DNA of 64,000 nucleotides, taken from contig NZ_JAECZB010000002.1 in NCBI RefSeq assembly GCF_016056295.1, positions 32,425 to 96,424 of the forward strand, read 5' to 3'. Below are positions 18,310 through 27,893 of this stretch, piece after piece. This DNA comes from Atlanticothrix silvestris CENA357 (GTDB lineage Bacteria; Cyanobacteriota; Cyanobacteriia; Cyanobacteriales; Nostocaceae). The stretch's first letter is position 1; every line of letters begins with the position of its first letter. The notes under the pieces are model-generated. The model worked only from the letters and a program-made list of their open reading frames with translations. It did not search any database and was not told the origin of the DNA. The translations under genes and the position numbers were made by a program.

Positions 18310-19197
18310 TTAAACTGTTGGTCGGGGAAGCAAGTTTAATAATTGATATTTTCCCCATTGTCCCAGCCATGAAATTACTTTAATTGAAAACAGTAAAATT
18401 CCTATAACTGTACCATATCTTTCTACATGACGAAAAAATTGTGTAGGTAAACGGTAGGGAGATTTTTTACTCCAGAATAAAAGTTTGAAAGTTTCAGTAA
18501 TAGTTAATTTAGGATGAAAGTAGTGTTGAAAGTTGGATGTCATACGTACACCTCCGACTAAATTGACTTTTGCATCTCCCAATAGACAAGCTTTAAAACC
18601 GGAACGAGTTGCTTTAAGCAGATACATATCATCTCCAGCGTAGTGTGGGTACTTGGTTGCGTCTGGAAAACCAATTTTGCGAAAGACGACAGCTGGCATA
18701 CCGACACACCAACCAGACATCCCATCGACAGGAATAACCTCACCAGAGCTAGCAGACAAGGTTGTTCTACCGCGAAAACCATTTTTGGCAGGTATGAAGG
18801 AGCTATCCTCCGCAACGTAACAAGTAGGAGCTACGATCGTATCCGGATGGCTCTGCATATATTTAACCATTAGCGGTAGAGTACCGAGTTCAGGTAAGCA
18901 GTCATCATTAAGCCAAAAAATGTAATCTGCACCTTGCTCACAGGCATACTGCATCCCCAAGCTTATAGCTCCCGTCCACCAAAGGTCTCCATTCCCAGGT
19001 AAAACTATGGTTTTTGGATATAGAGAATAAATTGCCTCTGCTGTACCGTCGTTTGAAGCATCATCCACAATCACTACATGGTAACTTTGGAGATCCCCAC
19101 ATTTTTGGAGATTTTCTAAACATGCCAATGTTGTATTTTTACGATTATGGACAGGTATAATAATATACGTGTTTTTTGAAGTCAATTTCTCAATCAT
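18310..19197 (-). CDS. GT2-family glycosyltransferase
   Basis: A 295-residue inverting transferase of GT-A fold. It starts with TYIIIPVHNRKNTTLACL, has VIVDDASNDGT (nucleotide-binding Asp) and FWLNDDCLP, where the NDD is the metal-binding DXD-type motif. The WWTGAISLGMQYA and MSGWCVGMPAVVFRKIG segments resemble rhamnosyltransferase-like GT2 enzymes. The C-terminus has one hydrophobic helix (~270-285) that may lie on the membrane. Part of the minus-strand polysaccharide gene series. Confidence 0.88.
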   Translation of the reverse strand: MIEKLTSKNTYIIIPVHNRKNTTLACLENLQKCGDLQSYHVVIVDDASNDGTAEAIYSLYPKTIVLPGNGDLWWTGAISLGMQYACEQGADYIFWLNDDCLPELGTLPLMVKYMQSHPDTIVAPTCYVAEDSSFIPAKNGFRGRTTLSASSGEVIPVDGMSGWCVGMPAVVFRKIGFPDATKYPHYAGDDMYLLKATRSGFKACLLGDAKVNLVGGVRMTSNFQHYFHPKLTITETFKLLFWSKKSPYRLPTQFFRHVERYGTVIGILLFSIKVISWLGQWGKYQLLNLLPRPTV

Positions 19198-19339
19198 AGT
19201 ATTAATTTGGATAAAGGCAAACTTTAAAATGTTTGAGGTGATTAATTCATAAAATTAAGAAGTAATTTAAATTTTTTACAAATAACTTATTTATGTAAAG
19301 TAAATAAACTCTAAATAATAAGAATGAATATAGTACTTG

Positions 19340-20290
19340 CTAATCGCCAATTAAAGAAAATAAACGTCTCTTAATTGGAGATAATTTGAGGCGTATCATA
19401 CTTACAAACGGGCTATATTTTTTCATATAAGCTCCTCCATTTAGACGGTCAAATGTATAATTATCAGCTAGATAATGTCTGACTATAAACGGAGGATGCT
19501 TAAGTGTTTCACTACCAGCATCATCTGTTGGTAAATTTGCATAACTAGTATGAGTTTTTGTGTGTGTAGCCCCAGGTCCAAAGCCGATATTTGAAACAAG
19601 ATTAGTGTTAGGAATTATTGATAAGCCGTTTTGAACCCAACAAGCGTAAGTCCATCGGTAAGCCCAAGAATTAACATAATCACTATAAACCTTATCAAAG
19701 GTATCTAGCCAAAAAATCTTTTCATAAGGATCATCACAGATGGAATCAAGTAAATCTAGCTTCTTGATTTCTTCCCATGTTTTCATTTCAATATCAAAAT
19801 GTTTCCATGCTCTACGCCATGTAGCCCAACCCCAATAAGTATTATATTTTGAAAAATAATAACTGTAATTTGTTCTCACAACAGGCTGGACATTAGTGCC
19901 AGCAATGTGCATAATTCTGTCATCATGGCGATAATAATCAAGTAAAGTTTGACAAAAAGGGAAAAAAGATTGGGCAGGTATACAATCATCCTCCAAAATA
20001 ATTGCCTCTTCTACCTCAGAAAATACCCAGTCCAATCCACTAGCAACTCTTTTTTTACATCCCAGGTTGACTTCAGAAAAGTTAGTTAAAACTTGGCAAT
20101 CCCAATCGATACGATTGATAATTGCACGAGCAGCAGCACATTTTTCTGCTTCTCCTGGTTTGTTTGTGCGAGGACCATCTGCAACGACTAAAAGTTTAGA
20201 GGGCTGAGCTTGGCGAATTGCTTCAAATACTTTCTCAGTAGTATCCGGTCGATTGAATATTAATAAAGCAACGGGTGTAGATAATGACAT
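19340..20290 (-). CDS. GT2-like glycosyltransferase of the LIFNRPDTT type
   Basis: A 316-residue protein starting VALLIFNRPDTTEKVFEAIR, the hallmark of a GT-A group often annotated as family 2 or methyltransferase-associated glycosyltransferases. LLVVADGPR binds nucleotide and AIILEDDCIPAQSFFPFC carries the metal-binding EDD. It contains the conserved TYWGWATWRRAWKHFD segment. Role: probably adds a sugar to the exopolysaccharide repeat unit. AT-rich spacers of ~130-140 bp separate it from both neighbours, so it may have its own promoter. Confidence 0.82.
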   Translation of the reverse strand: MSLSTPVALLIFNRPDTTEKVFEAIRQAQPSKLLVVADGPRTNKPGEAEKCAAARAIINRIDWDCQVLTNFSEVNLGCKKRVASGLDWVFSEVEEAIILEDDCIPAQSFFPFCQTLLDYYRHDDRIMHIAGTNVQPVVRTNYSYYFSKYNTYWGWATWRRAWKHFDIEMKTWEEIKKLDLLDSICDDPYEKIFWLDTFDKVYSDYVNSWAYRWTYACWVQNGLSIIPNTNLVSNIGFGPGATHTKTHTSYANLPTDDAGSETLKHPPFIVRHYLADNYTFDRLNGGAYMKKYSPFVSMIRLKLSPIKRRLFSLIGD

Positions 20291-20421
20291 GATAATTAAT
20301 TGAATAATTACTATAGTTTTTTAGATATAAGTCATTAATATAATTTCAATCACTTTCAAAGCAATTTTTACTACTTGTAAATAAAATGTTTAACTAAAAC
20401 CAAAAAACTATTAGTTTAGTA

Positions 20422-21342
20422 CTATCCTCTTTGAGAATTACCGCCTAAATAAAGACGTAGTTTTTCTACAATCACTACGTACCTAACAAACAACATAATG
20501 AAAATAAATTGCAGTTTTTGCTGAATATTTTTTAACTCTTCAATAGTCCAAGCATGATACAAGCTTCTAAAAGGAGGCTTAAAAGTTTCTACTAAATCCC
20601 CTACGATTTCTGTTGTTGAAGGATTGTGGCTCATCATTCTGTCAAACTTTCCACCAGTAAGACGTGCAACTCTTTTACGTAGCTGGGAAAGTGAATGTCT
20701 TGCAGGATGTGCTACACGAACATCGTCTGCATAGACTTGCTTATAACCAGCTGCAAAAACTCGTTGTCCCCATTGGCGATCGCCACCAGATTTAAGAGTA
20801 CCATCAAAGTAACCGACATCATCAAAGATATGTCTAAACGTGAAAATGTTTGCTGTCATACCATAGTGAAGATTCTGTAATTTTTCTTGTTGCGGGAAAT
20901 TCAGATAAATACTTTCAAATATTTCTACAGATGTTGGTCTATCTGGATTTTGGAAAAAGAGATCTATTTTTCCAGCTACTAATCCACAGTTAGGAATATT
21001 AAGTAAACTGTTCACACCTTTTTCAATCCAATCAGAAGCAGGAATACAATCTGAGTCAGTGAAAGCTAAAATTTCGCCTTTTGCAAGTGAAATTCCTTTA
21101 TTCCGAGCCGTATATGAACCAGGACAACCTTCGTAACAAAATTTAGTTTGTGCAAAACAAACACTTACACTTTTAATATCTTCTTCGGATGCATTATCAA
21201 CAACAATAACTTCATAAAGGTGCTTAGGATAAGTTTGGTTCTCTAAAGCGTTCAAACATAATTTTAGTTTTTTGGAATCATTAAACACCGGAACTATTAC
21301 GGTTATAAATTTGTTTGGCTGATTATTCATTACGTTTAACAT
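20422..21342 (-). CDS. GT2-family glycosyltransferase
   Basis: A 306-residue GT-A enzyme with FITVIVPVFNDSKKLKLCL, the nucleotide Asp in VIVVDNAS, ARNKGISLAKGEILAFTDSD with the TDSD metal motif, and SGGDRQWGQRVF as the catalytic-base region (GGD...W). A C-terminal hydrophobic helix (~265-290) suggests membrane attachment. The true start may be the inner Met (MNNQPNKF) 12 bp downstream. Sits immediately downstream of the MurB-like gene in the polysaccharide locus. Confidence 0.88.
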   Translation of the reverse strand: MLNVMNNQPNKFITVIVPVFNDSKKLKLCLNALENQTYPKHLYEVIVVDNASEEDIKSVSVCFAQTKFCYEGCPGSYTARNKGISLAKGEILAFTDSDCIPASDWIEKGVNSLLNIPNCGLVAGKIDLFFQNPDRPTSVEIFESIYLNFPQQEKLQNLHYGMTANIFTFRHIFDDVGYFDGTLKSGGDRQWGQRVFAAGYKQVYADDVRVAHPARHSLSQLRKRVARLTGGKFDRMMSHNPSTTEIVGDLVETFKPPFRSLYHAWTIEELKNIQQKLQFIFIMLFVRYVVIVEKLRLYLGGNSQRG

Positions 21343-21380
21343 TCACTAGCAAAATACTAAATTTACTTGCTTGATAGTAG

Positions 21381-22250
21381 TCAATCAATTGTAATTAATT
21401 CGACAGCAATTTTTTGGAAACTTATAAGATGTAAAATTTTAGCTAAGTTAATCAGAAAAATTATAAAATATGGGCTTTGTGACTTATTGAGTATCCAATT
21501 ACTTGTTTTTGTAGAAAACATAGCTTTACCAATTGAAACTCCTTTGAGACTTTCAAGGATTTTAGAATTAGCAAATTTAAATACAGTTCCGCAATTTGGT
21601 GCTGTATTATCTTGATGTTCTTTAGCCCAAGTTTGTCTTGTAGTTAAGGGATTTTCATCGAAGTTTATTTTTTCAAACTTAAAAACTGCACTCAATATCA
21701 ATTTTGAGTGCTTGCCAGTAAATATTGTTTGTCGATAACTTCGTAAAATTTGATTATTTTGAAGTGTTTTTATATATCCATCTTCAAAGTAAGTTATCTT
21801 TTCAATAAAGTCATATATCGTACATTCATATTGTTTACCTCGACCAGCATTCATTGCTAATGCACCACCAATAGTTGCTGGTACAGATGCAAGATAATAA
21901 AAAGAATTTAAAGAGTTTTGGTAACAATACTTTAATACCTCTACAATTAAAACTGAAGAAGACACTTCTAATCTCGTAGTAGATAGAGGGTTGATATACT
22001 TAGGTAATTTATTTTTCAGTATCAATGATTTTATATTCTTTCTTACGAACAATGTGTTGGAGCCATTTCCAAGAATATAAATACTGGATTTATTTTCTTT
22101 AGCCCAACTACAGTAGTACTGTAGATCATCTACATTGTTAATCTCTGCTACTTGCTTAAAGTTATGTAAAGTTCTAAAATGTGAAAATTTATTAGATGTT
22201 AAAGAGTAAACTTTAGGACTATTAGATGTAGATACTAGAGAATTAGACAT
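21381..22250 (-). CDS. Divergent MurB-like FAD-binding protein in polysaccharide locus
   Basis: A 289-residue protein homologous to UDP-N-acetylenolpyruvylglucosamine reductase. FAD-binding motifs are present: LGNGSNTLF at 60-68, VPATIGGALAMNAG at 123-136, and SYRQTIF at 171-177. Where MurB has its proton-donating Ser (CGS), this protein has CGT (Thr222), and the C-terminus ends at VELITID, where MurB normally continues with its catalytic Glu. It is somewhat short. The gene is embedded between a pyruvyltransferase and glycosyltransferases, so it may reduce an enolpyruvyl or other sugar intermediate for the polymer, or be a degenerate paralog. I infer that it is not the housekeeping MurB. Confidence 0.8.
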   Translation of the reverse strand: MSNSLVSTSNSPKVYSLTSNKFSHFRTLHNFKQVAEINNVDDLQYYCSWAKENKSSIYILGNGSNTLFVRKNIKSLILKNKLPKYINPLSTTRLEVSSSVLIVEVLKYCYQNSLNSFYYLASVPATIGGALAMNAGRGKQYECTIYDFIEKITYFEDGYIKTLQNNQILRSYRQTIFTGKHSKLILSAVFKFEKINFDENPLTTRQTWAKEHQDNTAPNCGTVFKFANSKILESLKGVSIGKAMFSTKTSNWILNKSQSPYFIIFLINLAKILHLISFQKIAVELITID

Positions 22251-22276
22251 GATGATCCTTTATAACTATTACTTTT

Positions 22277-23377
22277 TTATTTAAAACTATCGGCTTTTTG
22301 CTCCTGCATGATCGCTTCTAATAAGTATTTTTTTGATTCCCTAATTTTCGATTCTAAAATTTTAAAGACTGAATCATAATCAATATCAAATATTTGTTCG
22401 CTCACTAGTTGTGGTTTTAAATCAGCCAAAAAAATACGATTTTCTAATCCTAAGTCCTCAAGCAAATCATTGATTTTATTTATTTTGTTACCAGCAATAA
22501 ATACATTGAACGGCTTTTTAAATATAATTGAAAAGATAGTTCCATGATAAGTATTAGTTACAATGTAGGATGCTTGACTATATAATCCAATCCATTCTTT
22601 TAAACTTGCAGTTTCCACGTTTATTTGTGCTAGTTTATTGTATTTACCAACCGCAACTATATTTAAGTTTCGGACTCTTACAACTGATTTAATAAAATCT
22701 ATTTCCGATTGCTTTAATGGAGCTTGGTTATAAATTAGAAGATAGTTATCTTTTAATTGTGGAGCTTGGTTAATCGTATCGTACTGAATTAAAAAAGTAG
22801 GATCAAGAACTTTTTTTGCCTCTCTATTACACTGATTTTTAATGATTTGTAAACTATTCGAATCACGCACTAAAATAGTTTGAAATTGTTCTATTAATTT
22901 GCATACTTTATCTCTATTACTACCTAAAGTCTTAGTATGCCCAAAACTAGCTGCATAACTAACTTTACGAGTAGTTTTATTACTAGCAAAATCCAAGAAA
23001 AATGCAGAATTAAATCCTCTAAAAGAATCAAGACACCAGATTTGATCGCTGCCACATATAATCACATCATATTTGGTAGAAACTTGCTGTAATGCTTTTT
23101 TCAAATAAAACTTTTTCGTACTTAATTTTATATGAGAAAGTAAAAATTTTCTCATTTTCCAACTTCTTAAAATGTTTGTGAATACCTTTAAGTTAATACG
23201 AAAATTTTCAGTTATTGGGCTAAAACCCTTAGTATAATAGCGTATTGCTTTATAAGGACGATAATCTATTATTTCAACCTCATAACCTTGATCTCTGAGA
23301 AAGCTCCATAGAGCATAAGCTTGAAGTGTTGCTCCATAATTATCTATGTGGTGAAAAGTCATAATTCCGATTTTCAT
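22277..23377 (-). CDS. Polysaccharide pyruvyl transferase family protein
   Basis: A 366-residue member of the PS_pyruv_trans family (CsaB/WcaK/EpsI type). It begins MKIGIMTFHHIDNYGATLQAYAL, the family N-terminus, has VIICGSDQIWC and a FSHTxx-like CAASFGHT segment, and ends the core with ASYIVTNTYHGTIFSIIFKKPF, the GT-B-like site with the conserved HG(T/S). These enzymes transfer pyruvate from PEP to a sugar as a ketal, making the polymer acidic. It is separated by 26 bp from the MurB-like gene and should be in the same transcript. Confidence 0.87.
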   Translation of the reverse strand: MKIGIMTFHHIDNYGATLQAYALWSFLRDQGYEVEIIDYRPYKAIRYYTKGFSPITENFRINLKVFTNILRSWKMRKFLLSHIKLSTKKFYLKKALQQVSTKYDVIICGSDQIWCLDSFRGFNSAFFLDFASNKTTRKVSYAASFGHTKTLGSNRDKVCKLIEQFQTILVRDSNSLQIIKNQCNREAKKVLDPTFLIQYDTINQAPQLKDNYLLIYNQAPLKQSEIDFIKSVVRVRNLNIVAVGKYNKLAQINVETASLKEWIGLYSQASYIVTNTYHGTIFSIIFKKPFNVFIAGNKINKINDLLEDLGLENRIFLADLKPQLVSEQIFDIDYDSVFKILESKIRESKKYLLEAIMQEQKADSFK

Positions 23378-23535
23378 ATTTACTTCCTTTGAATCAATTA
23401 TGGATTTTAATCACTTTAATACAAATACATGTCTGTTTTATATTTCATTTCAATGCTACTTTAATGATAGTTAAGTTAGAAAAGTTAATCAGGTAATATT
23501 AAGACTTAAAATTTAGATAAAAACATTTAATAATT

Positions 23536-25017
23536 TTATGATTTTTCTGCTACTTTTAATTTCACGCTTTTAGCTAAATCAACAATTTCTGCTAACAAAC
23601 TGGGTGATATTAACGAAATAGCCAAAACATAAGTCAAAATACCAAGCAAAACTAAAATTGCTGTTAGCAATCGTATGTCGATTAATTGTATTGCTAAATA
23701 TTTTATTGATAACATTGTTGCAACCATTATTACAGAAGCTATTAAAGGAACTACATACAAATTTAGATATTTAATTATATTAATATTAACTAGTTTATTA
23801 ATAGCTAGTAAAGAAATAGGTGAAAGCAAGTAGCTACGAATTACATAAAAAGATGCAACAGCTACAATACCCCATTGGACTACTAAAGCAAAACCTATGA
23901 CATTAGTAACTGTATTTATCACATGTATCCCTAGCCTCCAAGAAGGCTTGCCTAATGCCGTGAGTACAGAACTGTTATAGAAAATAATTAGGTGAATAGG
24001 ACCTATCAACGATAGAATTTGCATTACTGGAACGCTTTGATTCCATTGATCACCGAATAAAATTTTTACTAATTCGGGTGCCAAGACTGGTACAATAATA
24101 AACATAGGAAAAGCAATGAGTCCAGCAAACTGAGTTGCTTTATAAAAAGCTTTTATTAATCGTTCTGGCTCTGCCTGCAATCTAGAAAATATTGGTATAG
24201 TAACCTTGGTTGTGGTGCTGATTAAAACTTCTGTCATTACTAACAATATCCGGTAAGCAACAGAGTAATAACCCAACGCAATTGGTCCAAGAAAGTAACC
24301 AATCAATAAGTCATCTGATCGTCGATTAAAAAAATTGAGTATATTGAATCCAGACACATGAATTCCAAAAGAAAAAAGTTCTTTGGCATGTATAGTTGAA
24401 AATCTTAATCCTGGTCGCCAATTACTAACTCGCCACAAAACTAAAACTTGAACAAAACTATTGGATAGTTGTTGACCCACTATACTCCAAACGCCAAAGT
24501 TTAGAAAAGCCATAACTACACCAACTGTGCCTCCAACTAATACTGCTATTAATGAACGTATAGCTAAACTTTTGAAAGCAAACTGACGCTGAAGAATTGC
24601 TTGCTGTACACTGTTCAAACCACTGAAGATGAAGCCTATTGATAAGCAGCGAATAATGGGTACTAATTGTGGTTGATGAAATAAATCAGCAGCTAATCCA
24701 GCACAAGCTACACTGGATACAGTTAAGATTAAACTAATTCCTAAGGTTATCCAGAATGCGGTATCTAAGTGTTCTGCGTCTAGTTTTTGACGTTGGACAA
24801 TTGCTGTCGAAAACCCTTGATCTAAAAAAACCTGCAAAAAAGCTAAAAATACGCTAGACAGCGCAACCAAGCCAAAAGCTTCAGGTCCTAATAAACGAGC
24901 AAGTATAAAGAAAACACCTAAGGAAATGACTTGACGACCCCAGCTGTCAAGTGCAGACCAAATTAAACCTTTAACAGTCTTTTGTTGTAAGCTTGATGGT
25001 TTTTTCGGTGATTCCAT
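23536..25017 (-). CDS. Wzx-type polysaccharide flippase (MOP/PST family)
   Basis: A 493-residue membrane protein with about 14 hydrophobic helices. It starts with QKTVKGLIWSALDSWGRQVISLGVFFILARLLGPEAFGL split over the first two helices, a classic lipopolysaccharide biosynthesis flippase N-terminus, and has NSVQQAILQRQFAFK and ATQFAGLIAFP segments of the WzxC/TuaB subgroup. It moves undecaprenyl-linked repeat units across the inner membrane for the Wzy-like polymerase at 14,343. One of the first genes of the minus-strand series. Confidence 0.93.
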   Translation of the reverse strand: MESPKKPSSLQQKTVKGLIWSALDSWGRQVISLGVFFILARLLGPEAFGLVALSSVFLAFLQVFLDQGFSTAIVQRQKLDAEHLDTAFWITLGISLILTVSSVACAGLAADLFHQPQLVPIIRCLSIGFIFSGLNSVQQAILQRQFAFKSLAIRSLIAVLVGGTVGVVMAFLNFGVWSIVGQQLSNSFVQVLVLWRVSNWRPGLRFSTIHAKELFSFGIHVSGFNILNFFNRRSDDLLIGYFLGPIALGYYSVAYRILLVMTEVLISTTTKVTIPIFSRLQAEPERLIKAFYKATQFAGLIAFPMFIIVPVLAPELVKILFGDQWNQSVPVMQILSLIGPIHLIIFYNSSVLTALGKPSWRLGIHVINTVTNVIGFALVVQWGIVAVASFYVIRSYLLSPISLLAINKLVNINIIKYLNLYVVPLIASVIMVATMLSIKYLAIQLIDIRLLTAILVLLGILTYVLAISLISPSLLAEIVDLAKSVKLKVAEKS

Positions 25018-25092
25018 GTTTAAGAAATAATGTTTAATACTTACTCAAAAGAGAGTTACTCTAACCTAAAATTAGGTTATGAATACCATGAT

Positions 25093-25827
25093 CTATGATT
25101 TAGTACACAAGAAAATATCTTCATTTTCCCTAAGCCTCATCTTTTCTATTTCCTCTTTACTGACAATGTCTTTTACTTCAATACGTTTTACATTAAATCC
25201 AGTATCAATTAGACGTTGCTCATAATCTTGACCGTAAACTCTAACGTGATCCGGTTGACCAAATGCTTTTGTTCGTTCTTTAGGATCTGTAATTGATGGA
25301 TCTTCATATGTAGTTGGCGCATTTTTATTGAGTGGAACTTGTAATACAGCCCAGCCTTGATCTTTTAAGACTCTATGAAACTCACTCATTGCTTTTCTAT
25401 CATCTAAAACATGCTCAAGAACATGGCTACAATAAATTACATCAAAACTTTTATCTGGATATTGGATATTGGTTATATCCATCTTCACCATAGCTGAAGG
25501 TTTAAAAAGATCGGCAGTCAAATAGTCTATATTCTGCATTTGATTTAAACGACGCTGGAAACAATATTCTGGTGCTATGTGAAGCATTACTTTTTTATTT
25601 GAGTCAAAAAGATTAGTAAATTTTTCAAAAAACGTCCAAATTAGCCGATGTCGCTCTAAAGTTCGGCAAACTGGACACATTATATCCGGTCTATGATTAA
25701 CGCCTGCTGTCTTAAAAACTCGCACATTACTCTGACAAACTGGGCAAAAACGCGCATTTCCATAAAACCAAACTTGTAACAAGGGTTTTACAAGTTCGTA
25801 GATAAAAAATTTAGTGTTTGGATTCAT
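25093..25827 (-). CDS. Class I SAM methyltransferase with N-terminal zinc ribbon
   Basis: A 244-residue protein. Cys28, Cys31, Cys51 and Cys54 (FCPVC...MCPVC) form a likely zinc ribbon. The rest is a Rossmann methyltransferase: the SAM motif I position is MLHIAPE, VIYCSHVLEHVLDD is the post-motif, and HRVLKDQGWAVLQVP follows. The closest match I know is the methyltransferase-11 group found in polysaccharide clusters, so it may methylate a sugar. A second copy of its C-terminal 60-70 codons lies at 27,680-27,893. Confidence 0.85.
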   Translation of the reverse strand: MNPNTKFFIYELVKPLLQVWFYGNARFCPVCQSNVRVFKTAGVNHRPDIMCPVCRTLERHRLIWTFFEKFTNLFDSNKKVMLHIAPEYCFQRRLNQMQNIDYLTADLFKPSAMVKMDITNIQYPDKSFDVIYCSHVLEHVLDDRKAMSEFHRVLKDQGWAVLQVPLNKNAPTTYEDPSITDPKERTKAFGQPDHVRVYGQDYEQRLIDTGFNVKRIEVKDIVSKEEIEKMRLRENEDIFLCTKS

Positions 25828-26094
25828 ACTTGCTCACCCAAATTGGCAAAGTGCAGAATTGTTAATTTGTTTGATAAATAAATTGAAAGCACTCATAACT
25901 AAAGATCAAAGCATCAAACTGTACAAATCTGCAATATCAAGTGTTGAAAATTTAAGACCTACTAGTGGAGTCTTTCTCTCTTAAAATTGTTTCCATCAAT
26001 CAAAGAAATGCAAGTTAGTATTTTTGGATATGAGGATATAAAAAACAAAAATTTCTATCCCATCTCACCGCAAATTACTATTATGTAAAGTATT

Positions 26095-26892
26095 TCAGTC
26101 CCCAGTACCGTTAAGGAAGACCCCCGCAAGGCGACTGGATGATAAAAGTTGTTTAGTTGCCAACCATATAAACGGTGGAATCGTTGTAGCATAACGATGC
26201 CAGAGGCGGCGCGGTTCTTGAATCCACCGATAAAGCCACTCCATTCCTAAGTCTCTAATTACTTGTGGGGCACGCTTTTTAATACCGGCGTAAACGGGGA
26301 AAACTCCGCCCAATCCAATCATGACTGCATGAATTTTACCCTTATGCTGAGCCATCCAATTTTCTTGTTTTGGACACCCTAAAGATACTAGTACAATGCC
26401 AGCACCACTGGAGTTAATTTTATTAATCAAAGCTTCGTCTTCAATTTCAGTTAGAGGACGAAATGGCAAAGGTTCCATTGCTGCTATTTTCAGCTGGGGA
26501 AATTCCTGCTCTAATCTTTTTCGCATTCTAGAAAGAATTTCTGTTTGTGAACCAACACAGAAAATACTTAAATCTTGTGCTTGGGCTTGCTGGCATAAGG
26601 CCAGGAAAATATCCATTCCTGCTACACGATCTTGATAACGCGCTCCCATTCGTCGCATCATCCAAACCAGAGGCATCCCATCAGGAGTTACTATATCTGC
26701 GCTTTGTAATACGCTACCAAAATCTGGATTCCAGTGAGCTTCCATGAGCATGTGTACATTAGCTACACATACAGTTTTGCTTGCACGTGCGATCGCCCAC
26801 TTCATTATTGCTTGTATCTGATCCTCAAAACGTAAGGCAGTAATAGGAAAATCAAGCACCTTTTGAGCAGGCAGAAACACTCCTCCTACCAT
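26095..26892 (-). CDS. WecG/TagA/CpsF-family (GT26) glycosyltransferase
   Basis: A 265-residue GT26 protein. Family features are ANVHMLMEAHWNPDF, VTPDGMPLVWMMRRMG, FCVGSQTEILSRM and VSLGCPKQENWM, followed by GLGGVFPVYAGIKKRAPQ and a C-terminal amphipathic region that docks on the membrane. Relatives transfer ManNAcA or ManNAc onto undecaprenyl-PP-GlcNAc, i.e. the second sugar of a lipid-linked unit. It is the first gene of the locus in the direction of transcription and fits an early step in repeat-unit assembly. Confidence 0.92.
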   Translation of the reverse strand: MVGGVFLPAQKVLDFPITALRFEDQIQAIMKWAIARASKTVCVANVHMLMEAHWNPDFGSVLQSADIVTPDGMPLVWMMRRMGARYQDRVAGMDIFLALCQQAQAQDLSIFCVGSQTEILSRMRKRLEQEFPQLKIAAMEPLPFRPLTEIEDEALINKINSSGAGIVLVSLGCPKQENWMAQHKGKIHAVMIGLGGVFPVYAGIKKRAPQVIRDLGMEWLYRWIQEPRRLWHRYATTIPPFIWLATKQLLSSSRLAGVFLNGTGD

Positions 26893-27434
26893 AAATCACC
26901 CCTCATATCAAAGACAAAAATCCACGGATTATCTAGGGAATTTTCAACACTTAAAAAATCAAGCAGTATGAATCCTGATTTTTTTAAGTACGTTTAGCGC
27001 TTTGAAATTTGAACACACATAGATAGACAATATCATTACTCTAAGTAATTTTTTTTATTTTCCTGAAGTCACTTAGGATTATCTATAACCGTATATTATT
27101 TTACTGGTTGGGCTAACTGTTTTTACACTCTTAATGACAAAGTTTATATTTACTTCATAATTTATTTAGGTTTTATTTATACAAACATTACAACTTCGTG
27201 AAGTATCTTTACGAGATAATTCCTTCTACAGCCACATAATCCTGAATTACAACGAAATTTAAAATAATTAATTGATTGATTGAATTTCTATATGAAGAAA
27301 TGAATAATTAAAAATTTTGTTTGATTTGAAATATATGTTTTCAGAGGCATAAAAATAACATTTTCTTATAAATATGAAAATGTTATTTAAATAACTTTTA
27401 ATTTTACTGCTATGTGTATATTTGGTTGTCCTTA
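26893..27434. other. AT-rich spacer upstream of the polysaccharide locus
   Basis: About 540 bp of very AT-rich DNA with no gene. It must contain the promoter of the minus-strand locus, but no element is clear enough to assign. Confidence 0.4.
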
Positions 27435-27644
27435 TCAATGTAACGCCCAAAAAGAAAGGGGAAGAATAACAATCTTCCCCTTGTCTATTACTTCACTTGT
27501 GCTGTTCTCTGCTTTATTGCTTTCTTTTAGTCTCTGTCGCAACATTTGCCTTTGTTTTTTGAGTTGTCTTTTTCTTGCCGAACCACCTTTGCCTTTATCA
27601 TTTCTCCCTTCTCGGCGGGGAGATTCCCATCTTTTTAGCTGCAT
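27435..27644 (-). CDS. Small basic protein, doubtful
   Basis: A possible 69-residue peptide, strongly basic (KRWESPRREGRNDKGKGG, then a Lys/Gln/Arg helix). I do not recognise it. Against it: no ribosome site before the ATG, and its last ~15 codons are made of a terminator-like hairpin (27,447-27,480). It may be the tail of a decayed gene next to the methyltransferase relic. Confidence 0.25.
   Translation of the reverse strand: MQLKRWESPRREGRNDKGKGGSARKRQLKKQRQMLRQRLKESNKAENSTSEVIDKGKIVILPLSFWALH
27447..27480 (-). terminator. Hairpin with T-run on minus strand
   Basis: GGGGAAGA and TCTTCCCC pair across a 7-base loop; on the minus strand the stem is followed by TTTCTTTTT. Fits an intrinsic terminator for whatever was transcribed from the relic at 27,680-27,893. 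Confidence 0.55.
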
Positions 27645-27679
27645 AATTTTGTATGTTTTAAGTAAAAAATCTGCTGACT

Positions 27680-27893
27680 CTATGATTTCGTACAGAAGAA
27701 AATATCTTCAGTCGCGGAAATTCTCATCTTTTCTACTTCCTCTGGACTTGCAAATTCCAGGGCTTTGATACGTTTGACGTTAAAGCCTGCATCAATTAGA
27801 CGTTGCCCATAATCTTGTTTCCCATACCATCTAACATGATCGGTCTGACCAAACGCTTTTTGCCGTTCCATCTGATCTGTAATTGATGTATCT
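27680..27893 (-). pseudogene. Duplicated 3' end of the zinc-ribbon methyltransferase gene
   Basis: The minus strand encodes DTSITDQMERQKAFGQTDHV and on to RLIDAGFNVKRI...EDIFFCTKS, parallel to the C-terminus of the gene at 25,093-25,827 (PSITDPKERTKAFGQPDHV...EDIFLCTKS), with the same TAG stop context. Upstream of about 27,893 the similarity stops and an in-frame TAA appears, so only ~65 codons remain. The internal ATG could give a 63-residue peptide, but it lacks the SAM-binding part. Confidence 0.88.

Noticed and set aside
27412..27768. A 118-codon plus-strand frame
   Set aside because: Antisense to the methyltransferase relic and the small basic frame; Leu/Ser/Phe-rich with no homology or ribosome site.
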